A stretch of 64,000 nt of DNA from Allokutzneria sp. NRRL B-24872 (GTDB lineage Bacteria; Actinomycetota; Actinomycetes; Mycobacteriales; Pseudonocardiaceae): contig NZ_MUMH01000085.1 of NCBI RefSeq assembly GCF_002155965.1, forward strand, positions 62,001-126,000, given 5' to 3'. Numbering within the stretch: position 1 is the stretch's first letter; every line of letters begins with the position of its first letter. Shown in pieces: positions 48,169 to 56,556 of the stretch. The notes below the pieces were generated by a model. The model was not told the DNA's origin, made no database searches, and worked only from the letters and a program-made list of their open reading frames with translations. The position numbers and the translations under genes are program-made.

Positions 48169-48186
48169 CATCAGCCTCGGCTGATG
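48169..48186. promoter_or_regulatory. ArsR operator in the arsC/arsR-acr3 gap
   Basis: CATCAGCC and GGCTGATG form a perfect 8-bp-arm inverted repeat with TC between, 14 bp before the arsR start and 38 bp before arsC, well placed to control both directions. Confidence 0.78.
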
Positions 48187-48200
48187 TAATCTCTGATTCG

Positions 48201-48500
48201 ATGACAATCGATACAGAGCTGTTGCGGGTGCTGGCCGACCCGCTGCGCGCCCGGATCGTGGAGCTGCTGGCCGGCGGCGCGCTGTGCACCTGCCACCTCG
48301 TCGAGGAGACCGGCGCGAAGCAGGCCAACGTCTCCAACCACCTGAAGCTGCTTCGTGACGCCGGGCTGGTGCGGGCCGAGCCGTGCGGTCGCTTCACCTA
48401 CTACCGCCTGTGCCCCGAGGTCGTGGAGCGGGCGAGCTCGTCCCTGGCCGACCTCGCGGCCCGTGCCCGTGCGAACACCGCGACCAGGAGGCCCTGTTGA
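48201..48500 (+). CDS. arsR: ArsR repressor of the acr3 operon
   Basis: 99 residues. LLRVLADPLRARIVELLAGGALCTCHLVEETGAKQANVSNHLKLLRDAGLVRAEPCGRFTYYRLCPE, with C-T-C-H-L in helix alpha-3 and further Cys at EPCGR and LCPE. Its sequence is clearly different from the other two ArsR proteins of the island. ATG 48201 lies 14 bases behind the palindromic operator. TGA overlaps the TTG of acr3. Confidence 0.88.
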   Translation: MTIDTELLRVLADPLRARIVELLAGGALCTCHLVEETGAKQANVSNHLKLLRDAGLVRAEPCGRFTYYRLCPEVVERASSSLADLAARARANTATRRPC

Positions 48501-49588
48501 GCGACGAGGCGGTGCTGCACCGGTTGTCCTTCCTCGACCGGTTCCTGCCGGTCTGGATCGGCGTGGCGATGGGCGCCGGCCTGCTGCTCGGCCGGTTCGT
48601 CCCCGGGCTGCAAGGCGTGCTGGAGGCGGTGAAGATCGGCGAGGTCTCGCTGCCGATCGCGCTCGGCCTGCTGCTGATGATGTACCCGGTGCTGGCCAAG
48701 GTCCGCTACGACGAGCTCGACACCGTCACCCGCGACAAGACCACGCTGGTGCTGTCGTTGGTGCTCAACTGGATCCTCGGCCCGGCGCTGATGTTCGCCC
48801 TCGCCTGGATCTTCCTCGCGGACCTGCCCGAGTACCGCACCGGGCTGATCATCGTCGGGCTCGCCCGCTGCATCGCCATGGTCATCATCTGGAACGACCT
48901 CGCCTGCGGCGACCGCGAGGCCGCCGCCGTGCTCGTCGCACTGAACTCCGTGTTCCAGGTCGTGATGTTCGGCGTGCTCGGCTGGTTCTACCTCGACCTG
49001 CTGCCCGGCTGGCTCGGCATGGACACCGCGGCGATCGAGTTCTCCGCGTGGGAGATCGCGGGAAACGTGGTGGTCTTCCTCGGGGTCCCGCTGCTCGCCG
49101 GCTACCTCTCCCGCCGCATCGGCGAGCGCGCGCGAGGTCGGGACTGGTACGAGCAGAAGTTCCTGCCCGTCATCGGCCCCATCGCCCTCTGCGGACTGCT
49201 GTTCACCATCGTCATCCTCTTCGCGCTGCAAGGGGAAACCATCACCTCCCAGCCGCTGGACGTCGCCCGGATCGCGCTGCCGCTGCTGGTCTACTTCATC
49301 GTGATGTGGGGCGGCTCCCACGCCCTCGGCAAGGCGAGCGGCCTCACCTACGAGCGCACCACCACGTTGGCGTTCACCGCCGCGGGCAACAACTTCGAGC
49401 TCGCCATCGCAGTGGCCATCGGTGTCTTCGGCGTCACCTCCGGCCAAGCGCTCGCCGGGGTCGTCGGCCCGCTCATCGAGGTGCCGGTGCTCGTCGGCCT
49501 CGTGTACGTCAGCCTGTGGCTGCGTCGCCGGTGGAGAACCGAGCAGGACGACTCGGTGGGTGTTCGGCCGGGCGGGCGGCGGAGCTGA
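48497..49588 (+). CDS. acr3: Acr3 arsenite efflux permease
   Basis: 363 residues, about ten hydrophobic segments. VAMGAGLLLGRFVPG, LPIALGLLLMMYPVLAKVRY, LNWILGPALMFALAWIFL, GLARCIAMVIIWNDLACGD (the essential Cys of Acr3), LNSVFQVVMFGVLGWFYL and FTAAGNNFELAIAVAIGVFG are signatures of the family. Exports As(III) using the proton gradient. TTG 48497 overlaps the arsR stop and has AGGAGG in front, so translation is coupled. Confidence 0.93.
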   Translation: MSDEAVLHRLSFLDRFLPVWIGVAMGAGLLLGRFVPGLQGVLEAVKIGEVSLPIALGLLLMMYPVLAKVRYDELDTVTRDKTTLVLSLVLNWILGPALMFALAWIFLADLPEYRTGLIIVGLARCIAMVIIWNDLACGDREAAAVLVALNSVFQVVMFGVLGWFYLDLLPGWLGMDTAAIEFSAWEIAGNVVVFLGVPLLAGYLSRRIGERARGRDWYEQKFLPVIGPIALCGLLFTIVILFALQGETITSQPLDVARIALPLLVYFIVMWGGSHALGKASGLTYERTTTLAFTAAGNNFELAIAVAIGVFGVTSGQALAGVVGPLIEVPVLVGLVYVSLWLRRRWRTEQDDSVGVRPGGRRS

Positions 49589-49695
49589 TCCCGTCCGCGC
49601 GGGCCGTGTTGCTCGGCGGAACCGGGCACATGGCGAACGTCGACCAGTCCGCGTCGGGCTCGCCGCCCAACGGATCTTCTGGACTGACCGATTGG

Positions 49696-49725
49696 TTGAA
49701 AGCTGACCATGTGGTCAGGTAGCTT
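49696..49725 (+). promoter_or_regulatory. TetR promoter with the operator filling its spacer
   Basis: A -35-like TTGAAA (49696-49701) and -10-like TAGCTT (49720-49725) are 18 bp apart. The spacer contains CTGACCA-TG-TGGTCAG (49703-49718), a 7-bp-arm palindrome, itself flanked by AAGCT and AGCTT. Binding there would exclude RNA polymerase. Confidence 0.68.
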
Positions 49726-49749
49726 GGCCCCCAACGGAAGGGGGCCGGG

Positions 49750-50268
49750 GTGCCACGACAGACCCAGGAACAGCTCACGGCGGAGATCGTCGCGGTCGCG
49801 GGGCGGCTGTTCGGCGCGCGCGGCTACGGGGCGACGAGCGTGCAGCAGATCGCCGACGCCATGGGCTACTCCAAGGCGGCGGTGCTCTACCACTTCCCGT
49901 CGAAGGACGCGCTGCTCGCGGCGGTGCTGACGGAGGCGGCGGGGGCGATCGCGGAGATCGCCGACAGCGCCGACAGGTCGCAGGCCGTCGAACGCTACGT
50001 CGACCTGGCCTTGACGCGCTCGGAGCTGGGTGTGCTGCTGGACCTCTCCGGCGCGCACGCCGAGTTCCGCGTGCTGGCCGAAGCCGGGATGCGGCTGCGC
50101 GAGTTCCTGCGCGCGGACGACGGACCGGAGGCCGGGGTCCGCGTCGACATGGCCCTGTGGGGCGTGATCTTCACGGCGCGCACGACCGGGGCCGACCACG
50201 ACACCGTGCGTGCGGCGATGGTGCGTGCGGCGGCGGACCTGCTCGGGATCGACGGAATCGAGGTATGA
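49750..50268 (+). CDS. TetR family regulator (second hydrolase operon)
   Basis: 172 residues. EIVAVAGRLFGARGYGATSVQQIADAMGYSKAAVLYHFPSKDALLAAVLTEA is a complete TetR N-terminus; the ligand domain is short. GTG 49750 after AAGGGGGCCGG. The hydrolase gene starts 4 bases after its stop. Likely autorepressor through the 49703-49718 palindrome. Confidence 0.9.
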   Translation: MPRQTQEQLTAEIVAVAGRLFGARGYGATSVQQIADAMGYSKAAVLYHFPSKDALLAAVLTEAAGAIAEIADSADRSQAVERYVDLALTRSELGVLLDLSGAHAEFRVLAEAGMRLREFLRADDGPEAGVRVDMALWGVIFTARTTGADHDTVRAAMVRAAADLLGIDGIEV

Positions 50269-50272
50269 GACT

Positions 50273-51130
50273 GTGCAACGTTTGGTGAACAGCAACGGGA
50301 TCACGCTGTGGTGCGAGGACTTCGGCGATCCGGATGATCCGGCGGTGCTGCTGGTGATGGGGCTCGGCGCGCAGGGCACGTCGTGGAACGAGGCGTTCTG
50401 CTCGGCGCTGGTCGAAGGCGGCAGGCACGTGGTGCGCTTCGACAGCCGCGACACCGGCAGGTCCGACACCGTCGACTTCGCGGCTGCCCCGTACACGGTG
50501 ACCGACATGGCGGCCGATGCCTTCGGGGTGCTGGACGCGCTCGGCATCGAGGCCGCGCACGTGGTCGGGGTGTCGATGGGCGGCATGGTGGCGCAGGAGA
50601 TGGCGATCGAGCGCCCGGCGCGCGTGCTCTCGCTGACCTCGTGGATGTCCAGTCCGGACACCCCGGATCCGTCCACGATGGACTGGAGGGTGCTCCCGGG
50701 AAGGCGCGCCGAGATGGCCCCGCTCGTCGCGGAGATGGCGGACGGTCTGCCGGCCACCCGCGAGGAGCGCGTGGAGTTCATGGTGCGGCTCGCCCGCGCG
50801 GCGACCGGCGGCGGCGCGGACTTCGACGAGGTGGCTGTGCGCCAGTTCATCGAGCGGGACATCGACCGCGCCGACGGGCGCGACGCCACGACGAACCACA
50901 GCCTCGCGGCCGCGTCCTCGCGCGAGCGGTGGGACCTGCTGCGGGGCTTGACGATCCCGACGCTCGTCGTGCACGGGACCGAGGACCCGATCATCCCGTT
51001 CGTCCACGCCGAGGAGATGGTTCGACTGGTGCCGAACGCTCGACTGCTCCCGCTGCCCGGGGTCGGGCACGACATGCCGCGTGAGCGGCAGGACCTTGTG
51101 GCGAAGGAGATCCTGGCGCACACCGCCTGA
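50273..51130 (+). CDS. Alpha/beta hydrolase (RdmC-like), second TetR operon
   Basis: 285 residues. VVRFDSRDTGRSDT, GVSMGGMVAQEMA (nucleophile Ser), VVHGTEDPIIPFVHAEEM (acid) and GVGHDMPRER (His). The best match inside this window is the hydrolase at 31.4 kb, which is also led by a TetR gene. Aclacinomycin methylesterase-like family; substrate unknown. GTG 50273; AGGT is the only site in front, so coupling to TetR is likely. Confidence 0.88.
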   Translation: MQRLVNSNGITLWCEDFGDPDDPAVLLVMGLGAQGTSWNEAFCSALVEGGRHVVRFDSRDTGRSDTVDFAAAPYTVTDMAADAFGVLDALGIEAAHVVGVSMGGMVAQEMAIERPARVLSLTSWMSSPDTPDPSTMDWRVLPGRRAEMAPLVAEMADGLPATREERVEFMVRLARAATGGGADFDEVAVRQFIERDIDRADGRDATTNHSLAAASSRERWDLLRGLTIPTLVVHGTEDPIIPFVHAEEMVRLVPNARLLPLPGVGHDMPRERQDLVAKEILAHTA

Positions 51131-51205
51131 AGCTCCGGGACAACCCGGGGGTGTCGTCGTTCGTCTACTGGGTACTTGAAGTTCCAACACCCAGGGGAGA
51201 ACACC

Positions 51206-51700
51206 ATGAGGACCAGGTTCGCCGCGGCTGCGGTCGCCGCCGCCTTCGCCGTCGCCGGTTTCGCCGGAACCGCCCACGCGGACGGTGACACCACGCTCGG
51301 CCCGTTCGGCTACAACGACCTGAAGCTCGGCCAGTCGGAGCAGGCGGCCGTGGAAACCGGGCTCCTGGTGGACGGTGAAGGCGACCAGGTCTGCCGCAGG
51401 TACTACTTCACCCCCTCGGAAGGCAGCTCGCCAAGGGCCAGCGGTGTGTGGATCTCCGGCCTGCGAGGTGTGACGTTGATCGGTGGCACGTCGCGGATGC
51501 GGACGGCGGAGGGCATCACCGAGGGTGCGTCGTTGCAGTCGCTCCAGCAGCACTACCCGCAGCTGGTGCAGGACCCGGGCTCCGACTGGATCTACTTCAC
51601 GCCCGCTCCCGGAAACCCCAGCGCCAAGTACCGCTTCGTCGTGTACGACGGCGTCGTGGACAGCTTCGTCCTTGAGCTGAACGACCGCGCGGGCTGCTAA
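51206..51700 (+). CDS. Secreted protein of about 164 aa
   Basis: A signal peptide (MRTRFAAAAVAAAFAVAGFAGTAHA) is followed by GPFGYNDLKLGQSEQAAVETGLLVDGEGDQVCRRYYF, GVWISGLRGVTLIGGTSRMRTAEGITEGASLQSLQQHYPQL and a C-terminal Cys. The L-x-L-G-x-S-x-x-E/Q-A-x-x-T-G-L...C pattern, with RTxEGIxxGxSLxxLxxxYP later, is a common arrangement in small actinobacterial secreted proteins; two Cys probably bond. CAGGGGAGAAC precedes ATG 51206. Convergent 4-base overlap with the GH106 gene. Confidence 0.78.
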   Translation: MRTRFAAAAVAAAFAVAGFAGTAHADGDTTLGPFGYNDLKLGQSEQAAVETGLLVDGEGDQVCRRYYFTPSEGSSPRASGVWISGLRGVTLIGGTSRMRTAEGITEGASLQSLQQHYPQLVQDPGSDWIYFTPAPGNPSAKYRFVVYDGVVDSFVLELNDRAGC

Positions 51701-54700
51701 CGCGCTCGGGTCAGTGGCACGTCGACAAAGCCGTGGGGGACAAGGGAAACAGGGCCGATCAGTCCTGAAAGGACGACCTGGCCCCGTGCGTTGGCGCCGG
51801 TGTTGGTGACGCGAACGCGCACCCTGTTGCGGCCTGACAGCAGTGCGTCCGTCACCTCCACCCGGTACGGCGCCCACAGGCGTGCCGAGATCGTCGTCCC
51901 GTTGACGACGATCTCGGCCACCTCGTGCACCGTGCCGAGATCGAGCGTCCACCGGCGGCCGTCGAGCACGTTCACCTTGATGTCAAAGGCTCTCTCGTAC
52001 CACGCGGAGCCGGAGTGCGCACCGTCCACAGTGGTCCACGAGCCGAGCGGGCGGGTCGTCGCGGGTGCGCCCGGACGATCGAAGCGGAACGACCAGTCGC
52101 CGTCGAGCGGGATCGCGGCGAACTGGCCGACCACGTTCGTGGTGCCCTGAAACCGGTTTCGGCCGTCGGTCGCGACCACCGCGACCGAACCGGGTGCGGT
52201 CGCACGCACTGTGGCGCTCGCGCCGTGCTCGTCGATGCGCACCCGCTCCACCGGCGCGGACGAGGAGATCGCGTGAGCGCCCGGCCGTCCCGGCTTGAAC
52301 ACCACCACGAGCGTCGCCTTGGGCTCGATCCGCAGCGACACGGCGGTTCCGCCCTCGCGTTCGCCGGGGAAAGTCGTTGTGTCCCAGACAAGTGCGGGCT
52401 TCGCCGTGCCGGTATCGGGGTCCCAGATCTCCGGAGACCCGGTCGCCGGGAACGTCGCGGTGAGGTCTGCGGCCACAGCGCGCTCATTCATCACGACGAA
52501 GGCACGTTGCCCGTCGCGCTCCAATCGTAGAACGCGGACCTGCGCTGTCGGCGGGTTCAGCACCGCCGCCGCTCCACCCGCCGCAACCACCGCTTTCGCT
52601 GCCGCGACCGGGTTGTCGACGCGGACGGCCGTGGTGAGGAGGTCGTTGAGCGCGCGACTCAGTCCCGCGTGGTCCCCGCCCGCTTCGCGGGACGGCCGCT
52701 GGCCGATGGCGATCACCATTCCGCCGCCGCGCGCGAACCGCGTCAGCGTCCGCACCGCACCGAGCGCGATCATGGGAGTTTGCGGCAGCACGACGATCCG
52801 GTACGCCTGCCGCCCCACCGCGAGCCGGGGCCCGGTGGGCTTGGCGTGCTCGCGCAGGGCGGGGTCCGCGTCCAGCGCGCCCTCGTCGAGGTAGTCGAAG
52901 TCGACCTGCACATCTTCGAGCGCGTGCGTCGCGGTGACGAACGCGGCGTCGATCCCGGCCAGCTCGGCGGTGTCCTGATAGGACTCGGCGGCGCGCTGCG
53001 GCTGGAGGATCGCGGTCCGCACTGGAACTGGGGCCCGGCACGCCTCCATCAGCCGGCCGATCCACTCGGTGAGCGGTCGGGACACGCCCCACCACGGGTT
53101 GACCGGCTGGAACGGCGGCGGGTACACGATCTGCCCGGAGTCGGTGAAGGCGGCGTGCAGCATGGTGTGGTTGACCCCGCGCGCGGCGAACGCGCCGATG
53201 ACCTCCCGGGTCAGCGCGGGGGAGACCTGCCAGCCAGTGGCGCCCATCGCCTCCAGGTACACGCGCTCCAGTCGCAGCTGGTGCGCCGTGCTGGCGGGCC
53301 ACCGCGGCAGAATGCGATGGAGTCCCTTCTGGTACTGGTCGAAGACCAAGTCGGTACCCGGTACCTGAGCCCACTGGTTCGCGGTGTTCAGGTTGCCGGT
53401 GCCCTTGACCTGCCGTCCCGGACCGAACTCGTCCCACATGGGATTGGAGACGAACTCCAGCCTGTTGCGGGCCATCCACTCGCCCTGACCGCGGTGGTAG
53501 GCCGCGGCGACCCGGTTGGACACCGCGCGCCAGAAGGCTCCGCGCAGCCGCAGGCCCTCCGGACCGAGGTCGTCGTGCACGGCGGTCAACGCGATCCCCG
53601 GCTGCACCTTGAGCCTGGCCAGCTCTCCGTCCAGCGACGCCGACCAGGGCGCGGTACCAGACGGGCCGTAGTCCTTGGTGGCGGCCAGGAACGGCTCGTC
53701 GTCGGCGAAGCCCCGCAGGACCGTGCCGACCGCCCAGGGGAAGCGGCGCAGGTACTCGCCCGGCACCACGTCGAGGAAACTGCTCACCGCCGTGTCGTCC
53801 ATCAGGTCCAGGTAGCCGCGCAAGGCGCCAGACGCGGCCGCGAACGTGCGCAGCGTGAACAGGTCCAGTCGCCATTGGCCGGGCGGAGCGCTCCACTCGC
53901 CGCCAGCGCGTGCGATCTCGGTCAGGTCGATCACCGATGCGGGATCGGAGCTGCCCATCGGCCGAGCCGACGCGGCGACCAGCGGGAGCGGAGTCGTTGG
54001 CAACTCGAAGGAATCGAGCGCCGCCGAGGTGTCGAAGCGCTCGCCGAAGAGCACGTTCCCGCTCGGGTCGAGCACGGTGAGGCTGTCCCAGGAGGACTTC
54101 TGCGTGGCGACCGCGCGCACACCGACACGGCCGGTGAGAAACGTTGCGTCCTCCGCGTGCGGCTGCGGCAGACCGTCCACGATCACGCTGACCCGCGAGC
54201 CGCGCACGCCAATCTTCAGCTCGTGGAAGGCCTTCGGATCGAAGCCGCTGACCGGGGTCCCAGGCCGCACAAGGGTGTACTTGGTGCCCTCCAGGCGCCA
54301 GATGTCCACCGCACCGTCCGTGCGCAGGTCCGCCAGCAGACAGTGCCCCTCGTCGGCGCAGCGCACCACCAAGCCAGCCGTGTGCCGGTTCACCCGCACC
54401 CGCGCCACGACGTCGTAGTCCCGCCATTGCGCGCCCTCGCGGAGCAACGTGACACCGTCGCGGATCGCCGCGTCCGCCTCCAACTTGCCGTCCCAGACCG
54501 AGATTCCGCGCGCCACGACCCTCACCGGAGCGCCGCCGGTGACCGTTGTCGGCTGGTGCCCCACGCCCTTCATGCCCAGCTCCGGGCGCGGCGGGTAGAC
54601 GCGCTCGCCCACCTTGCCGCCGTTCACCACGAAGCCGCCGCCCCGGCCGCTGGGGAAGTAGTCGTCGTTGAACAGCCACAGGCGCATCCCGTGGCGCTGG

Positions 54701-55041
54701 GCCTCGCGGAGGGTGAACTCGATGAGCGAGAACCATTCCTCGGTGAAGAACGCGGGCCGTAAAGCCTTGGTGTCGAAGGGGAAGACCAGCACCTCGCGCA
54801 CACCCTTGTCACGGATGTCGGCCAGCTGCGTGGTCACCAGGTCCGTCGTGACCGTGCCGTTCCAGAACCACAGCAGGCTCGGCGTGCTGTCCGGGCGAGG
54901 CCCGGCGAAGCGCTGAGCGAGGAATCCGCTGTCCGGCAACGGATTCGGGGCGGCGAAGGCGGGCATCTCCGGGGTGAGCGCGGCCATGGTGCTCAGCGCG
55001 AGCACGGCGCGCCGCGACAGCCGTGGGGCTCGGTCGTTCAT
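51697..55041 (-). CDS. Exported GH106-type alpha-L-rhamnosidase
   Basis: 1114 residues, a size typical of GH106. The N-terminus has a twin-Arg-like signal (RLSRRAVLALSTMAALTPEMPAFAAP), so it is secreted, perhaps by Tat. STPSLLWFWNGTVTTDLVTTQLADIRDKGVREVLVFPFD begins the GH106-like barrel; an inserted LamG-like sandwich (about 190-330) follows; VVLPQTPMIALGAVRTL and GGGMVIAIG mark a later domain; and PLDGDWSFRFDRPGAPATT...SAWYERAFDI...VNGTTISARLWAPYRVEVTDAL is the C-terminal jelly-roll. Specificity for rhamnose is inferred. A LacI-type operator lies 35 bp upstream. Confidence 0.8.
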   Translation of the reverse strand: MNDRAPRLSRRAVLALSTMAALTPEMPAFAAPNPLPDSGFLAQRFAGPRPDSTPSLLWFWNGTVTTDLVTTQLADIRDKGVREVLVFPFDTKALRPAFFTEEWFSLIEFTLREAQRHGMRLWLFNDDYFPSGRGGGFVVNGGKVGERVYPPRPELGMKGVGHQPTTVTGGAPVRVVARGISVWDGKLEADAAIRDGVTLLREGAQWRDYDVVARVRVNRHTAGLVVRCADEGHCLLADLRTDGAVDIWRLEGTKYTLVRPGTPVSGFDPKAFHELKIGVRGSRVSVIVDGLPQPHAEDATFLTGRVGVRAVATQKSSWDSLTVLDPSGNVLFGERFDTSAALDSFELPTTPLPLVAASARPMGSSDPASVIDLTEIARAGGEWSAPPGQWRLDLFTLRTFAAASGALRGYLDLMDDTAVSSFLDVVPGEYLRRFPWAVGTVLRGFADDEPFLAATKDYGPSGTAPWSASLDGELARLKVQPGIALTAVHDDLGPEGLRLRGAFWRAVSNRVAAAYHRGQGEWMARNRLEFVSNPMWDEFGPGRQVKGTGNLNTANQWAQVPGTDLVFDQYQKGLHRILPRWPASTAHQLRLERVYLEAMGATGWQVSPALTREVIGAFAARGVNHTMLHAAFTDSGQIVYPPPFQPVNPWWGVSRPLTEWIGRLMEACRAPVPVRTAILQPQRAAESYQDTAELAGIDAAFVTATHALEDVQVDFDYLDEGALDADPALREHAKPTGPRLAVGRQAYRIVVLPQTPMIALGAVRTLTRFARGGGMVIAIGQRPSREAGGDHAGLSRALNDLLTTAVRVDNPVAAAKAVVAAGGAAAVLNPPTAQVRVLRLERDGQRAFVVMNERAVAADLTATFPATGSPEIWDPDTGTAKPALVWDTTTFPGEREGGTAVSLRIEPKATLVVVFKPGRPGAHAISSSAPVERVRIDEHGASATVRATAPGSVAVVATDGRNRFQGTTNVVGQFAAIPLDGDWSFRFDRPGAPATTRPLGSWTTVDGAHSGSAWYERAFDIKVNVLDGRRWTLDLGTVHEVAEIVVNGTTISARLWAPYRVEVTDALLSGRNRVRVRVTNTGANARGQVVLSGLIGPVSLVPHGFVDVPLTRAR

Positions 55042-55075
55042 TCAACACTCCAACTCTCGGTCTCCGAGCGCTAGA

Positions 55076-55089
55076 TTGAAACGATTCAA
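55076..55089. promoter_or_regulatory. LacI-family-like operator upstream of GH106
   Basis: TTGAAACGATTCAA is a 14-bp near-palindrome (TTGAAnCGnTTCAA) with the central CG typical of LacI-family sites, 35 bp before the GH106 start. It is also 12 bp before ATG 55102 on the other strand. Confidence 0.68.
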
Positions 55090-55101
55090 GCGCGCGAGAT
55101 T

Positions 55102-55569
55102 ATGGTGATCACCCGGTGCCCGTCAAGGCAGCAGTTGCGCTCCGAAGCGGGCTGGCACGATTGCCCGGTGCTGGTTGAGGTGGTGGGCACCGTCGTGGGC
55201 GAGCGTGGCGCGGTGCTGGCGGAGGTGCGGACCCCGGTCGGCGCGGTCACGGTGCGGTGGTGCGGCGACCAAGAGCCGTCGGTGGGCGCGCACGAGGTCG
55301 AGTGGGAGCTTGACGCGGACTTCCGCTGGGGACACGACGTCCGGCGGGTCGAGGGCCGGTCGGAGTGGCTGCGCCAGCACCAGCGCGAGATCATCTTCCG
55401 CGGCCGGTCGCACCTGGCCGACGAGGAGCCGTCGTTGGTGCACCTGGAACTCGCTGGCTCGGTCATCGACCTGGGCTGGGTCGAAGGGATGCCGACGGAC
55501 CTGCCCGATCCCTGGGTGGAGGTCCGCGTTCTCGCCGAGAAGGTCGCGCTCCACCCCTACCTGGTCTGA
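55102..55569 (+). CDS. Hypothetical protein, 133-155 aa
   Basis: Two starts are possible: ATG 55102 (155 residues) or GTG 55168 (133 residues, VLVEVVGTVVGERGAVLAEVRTPVGAVTVRWCGDQEP). Most of the protein from there is beta-rich: VEWELDADFRWGHDVRRV, REIIFRGRSHLADEEPSLVHLELAGSVIDLGWVEGMPTDLPDPWVEVRVLAEKVALHPYLV. No motif, no signal, no family recognised. Ends 4 bases before the convergent LysR stop. Confidence 0.6.
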   Translation: MVITRCPSRQQLRSEAGWHDCPVLVEVVGTVVGERGAVLAEVRTPVGAVTVRWCGDQEPSVGAHEVEWELDADFRWGHDVRRVEGRSEWLRQHQREIIFRGRSHLADEEPSLVHLELAGSVIDLGWVEGMPTDLPDPWVEVRVLAEKVALHPYLV

Positions 55570-55573
55570 GCGG

Positions 55574-56455
55574 TCAGCGGACGGCGGCGGCGAGGGCGTC
55601 GCGGCAGGCTGTGATGGCCGGGTGGGACTCGGTTCCAGTTCGGACCGCGGTGAACAACGTGCGCAGATGCGGCCCGCCCGGCATGGGACGCAGTACCGCG
55701 GAGGTCGTGGTGCTGCGCCACACCAGGTCGGGGACGAGGGCGACGGCGTGCCCCTGCTCGACGATGTGCACGTGGAACAGGACGTCGGCCGACTCGAAGC
55801 GGACGTCGGGCTCGAACCCGGCGTTGCGGCACACGGTCACGGCCCACAACCGCGCGACGGTGCCCTCGGGCTCCATCGCCCACGGCCGCGTCGCGAGGTC
55901 GGACAGGCGCGGCGGGCCGGAGCCGGGTGGGAGCGCGAGCCGGAGCGGGTCCCGGCACAGCTCGCGGCGCTCGATCCCGGCGGGCCGGGGCAGCGCGTTG
56001 CCGGGGTACTCCTCGGCGATGACGAGATCGAACTCGCGGGTCAGCAGCGCGGGCAGGACCAGCTCGGCCTCGATGTGGACGACGTGCACGCGCAGTCGCG
56101 GGTGCCGCTCGCGCAGCGCGGTCAGCGCCTCGGGCACGAACGCCAGCGCGGCGGTCTGGAACGCGCCGATCCGCAGGGTTCCGACGACCTCGACGGAGGC
56201 GCGCGCGAGGTCGGTCTGCGCCAGCTCCATGCGCCGCATGATCGCGTCGGTGTGCTCGACGAGGATCTCGGCGTGCGCGGTCAACCGCACGCCGCGGCCG
56301 ACGTGCTCCAGCAGCGGGACGCCGACCTCGGCTTCGAGCTGGGACAGCTGCTGGGACACCGAGGAGGGGCTGTAGGACAACGCCTTCGCCACCGCGGCCA
56401 GGGTGCCGCGCGCCTTGAGCTCGCGGAGCAGCCGAAGCCGGTGCAGGTCGTACAC
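55574..56455 (-). CDS. LysR family regulator of the DpaL operon
   Basis: 293 residues. LHRLRLLRELKARGTLAAVAKALSYSPSSVSQQLSQLEAEVGVPLLEHVGRGVRLTAHAE is the LysR helix-turn-helix; the effector domain follows. GTG 56455 has GGAGGG 6 bases before it and begins at the usual position, so it is preferred to GTG 56476. It faces the diaminopropionate ammonia-lyase gene across 100 bp containing a perfect palindrome, so activation of that operon in response to an amino acid is likely. Confidence 0.88.
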   Translation of the reverse strand: MYDLHRLRLLRELKARGTLAAVAKALSYSPSSVSQQLSQLEAEVGVPLLEHVGRGVRLTAHAEILVEHTDAIMRRMELAQTDLARASVEVVGTLRIGAFQTAALAFVPEALTALRERHPRLRVHVVHIEAELVLPALLTREFDLVIAEEYPGNALPRPAGIERRELCRDPLRLALPPGSGPPRLSDLATRPWAMEPEGTVARLWAVTVCRNAGFEPDVRFESADVLFHVHIVEQGHAVALVPDLVWRSTTTSAVLRPMPGGPHLRTLFTAVRTGTESHPAITACRDALAAAVR

Positions 56456-56484
56456 GCCGCGCCCTCCGTCCTTCACACAACCGT

Positions 56485-56497
56485 TCAGGAATCCTGA
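56485..56497. promoter_or_regulatory. Palindrome between LysR and DpaL genes
   Basis: TCAGGA-A-TCCTGA is a perfect 6-bp-arm palindrome, 60 bp upstream of the dpaL start and 30 bp from the LysR start, suited to a LysR recognition site. Confidence 0.62.
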
Positions 56498-56556
56498 CGA
56501 TTATCGCTCGAAAACATTCGCTGGACCACATGCTCGGCCGTTCCTACCGTGAGTCC

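Noticed and set aside
52669-54762. Plus-strand and other-frame long ORFs across the GH106 gene
   Set aside because: Antisense shadows; the 1114-residue minus frame has a signal peptide and continuous domain structure.
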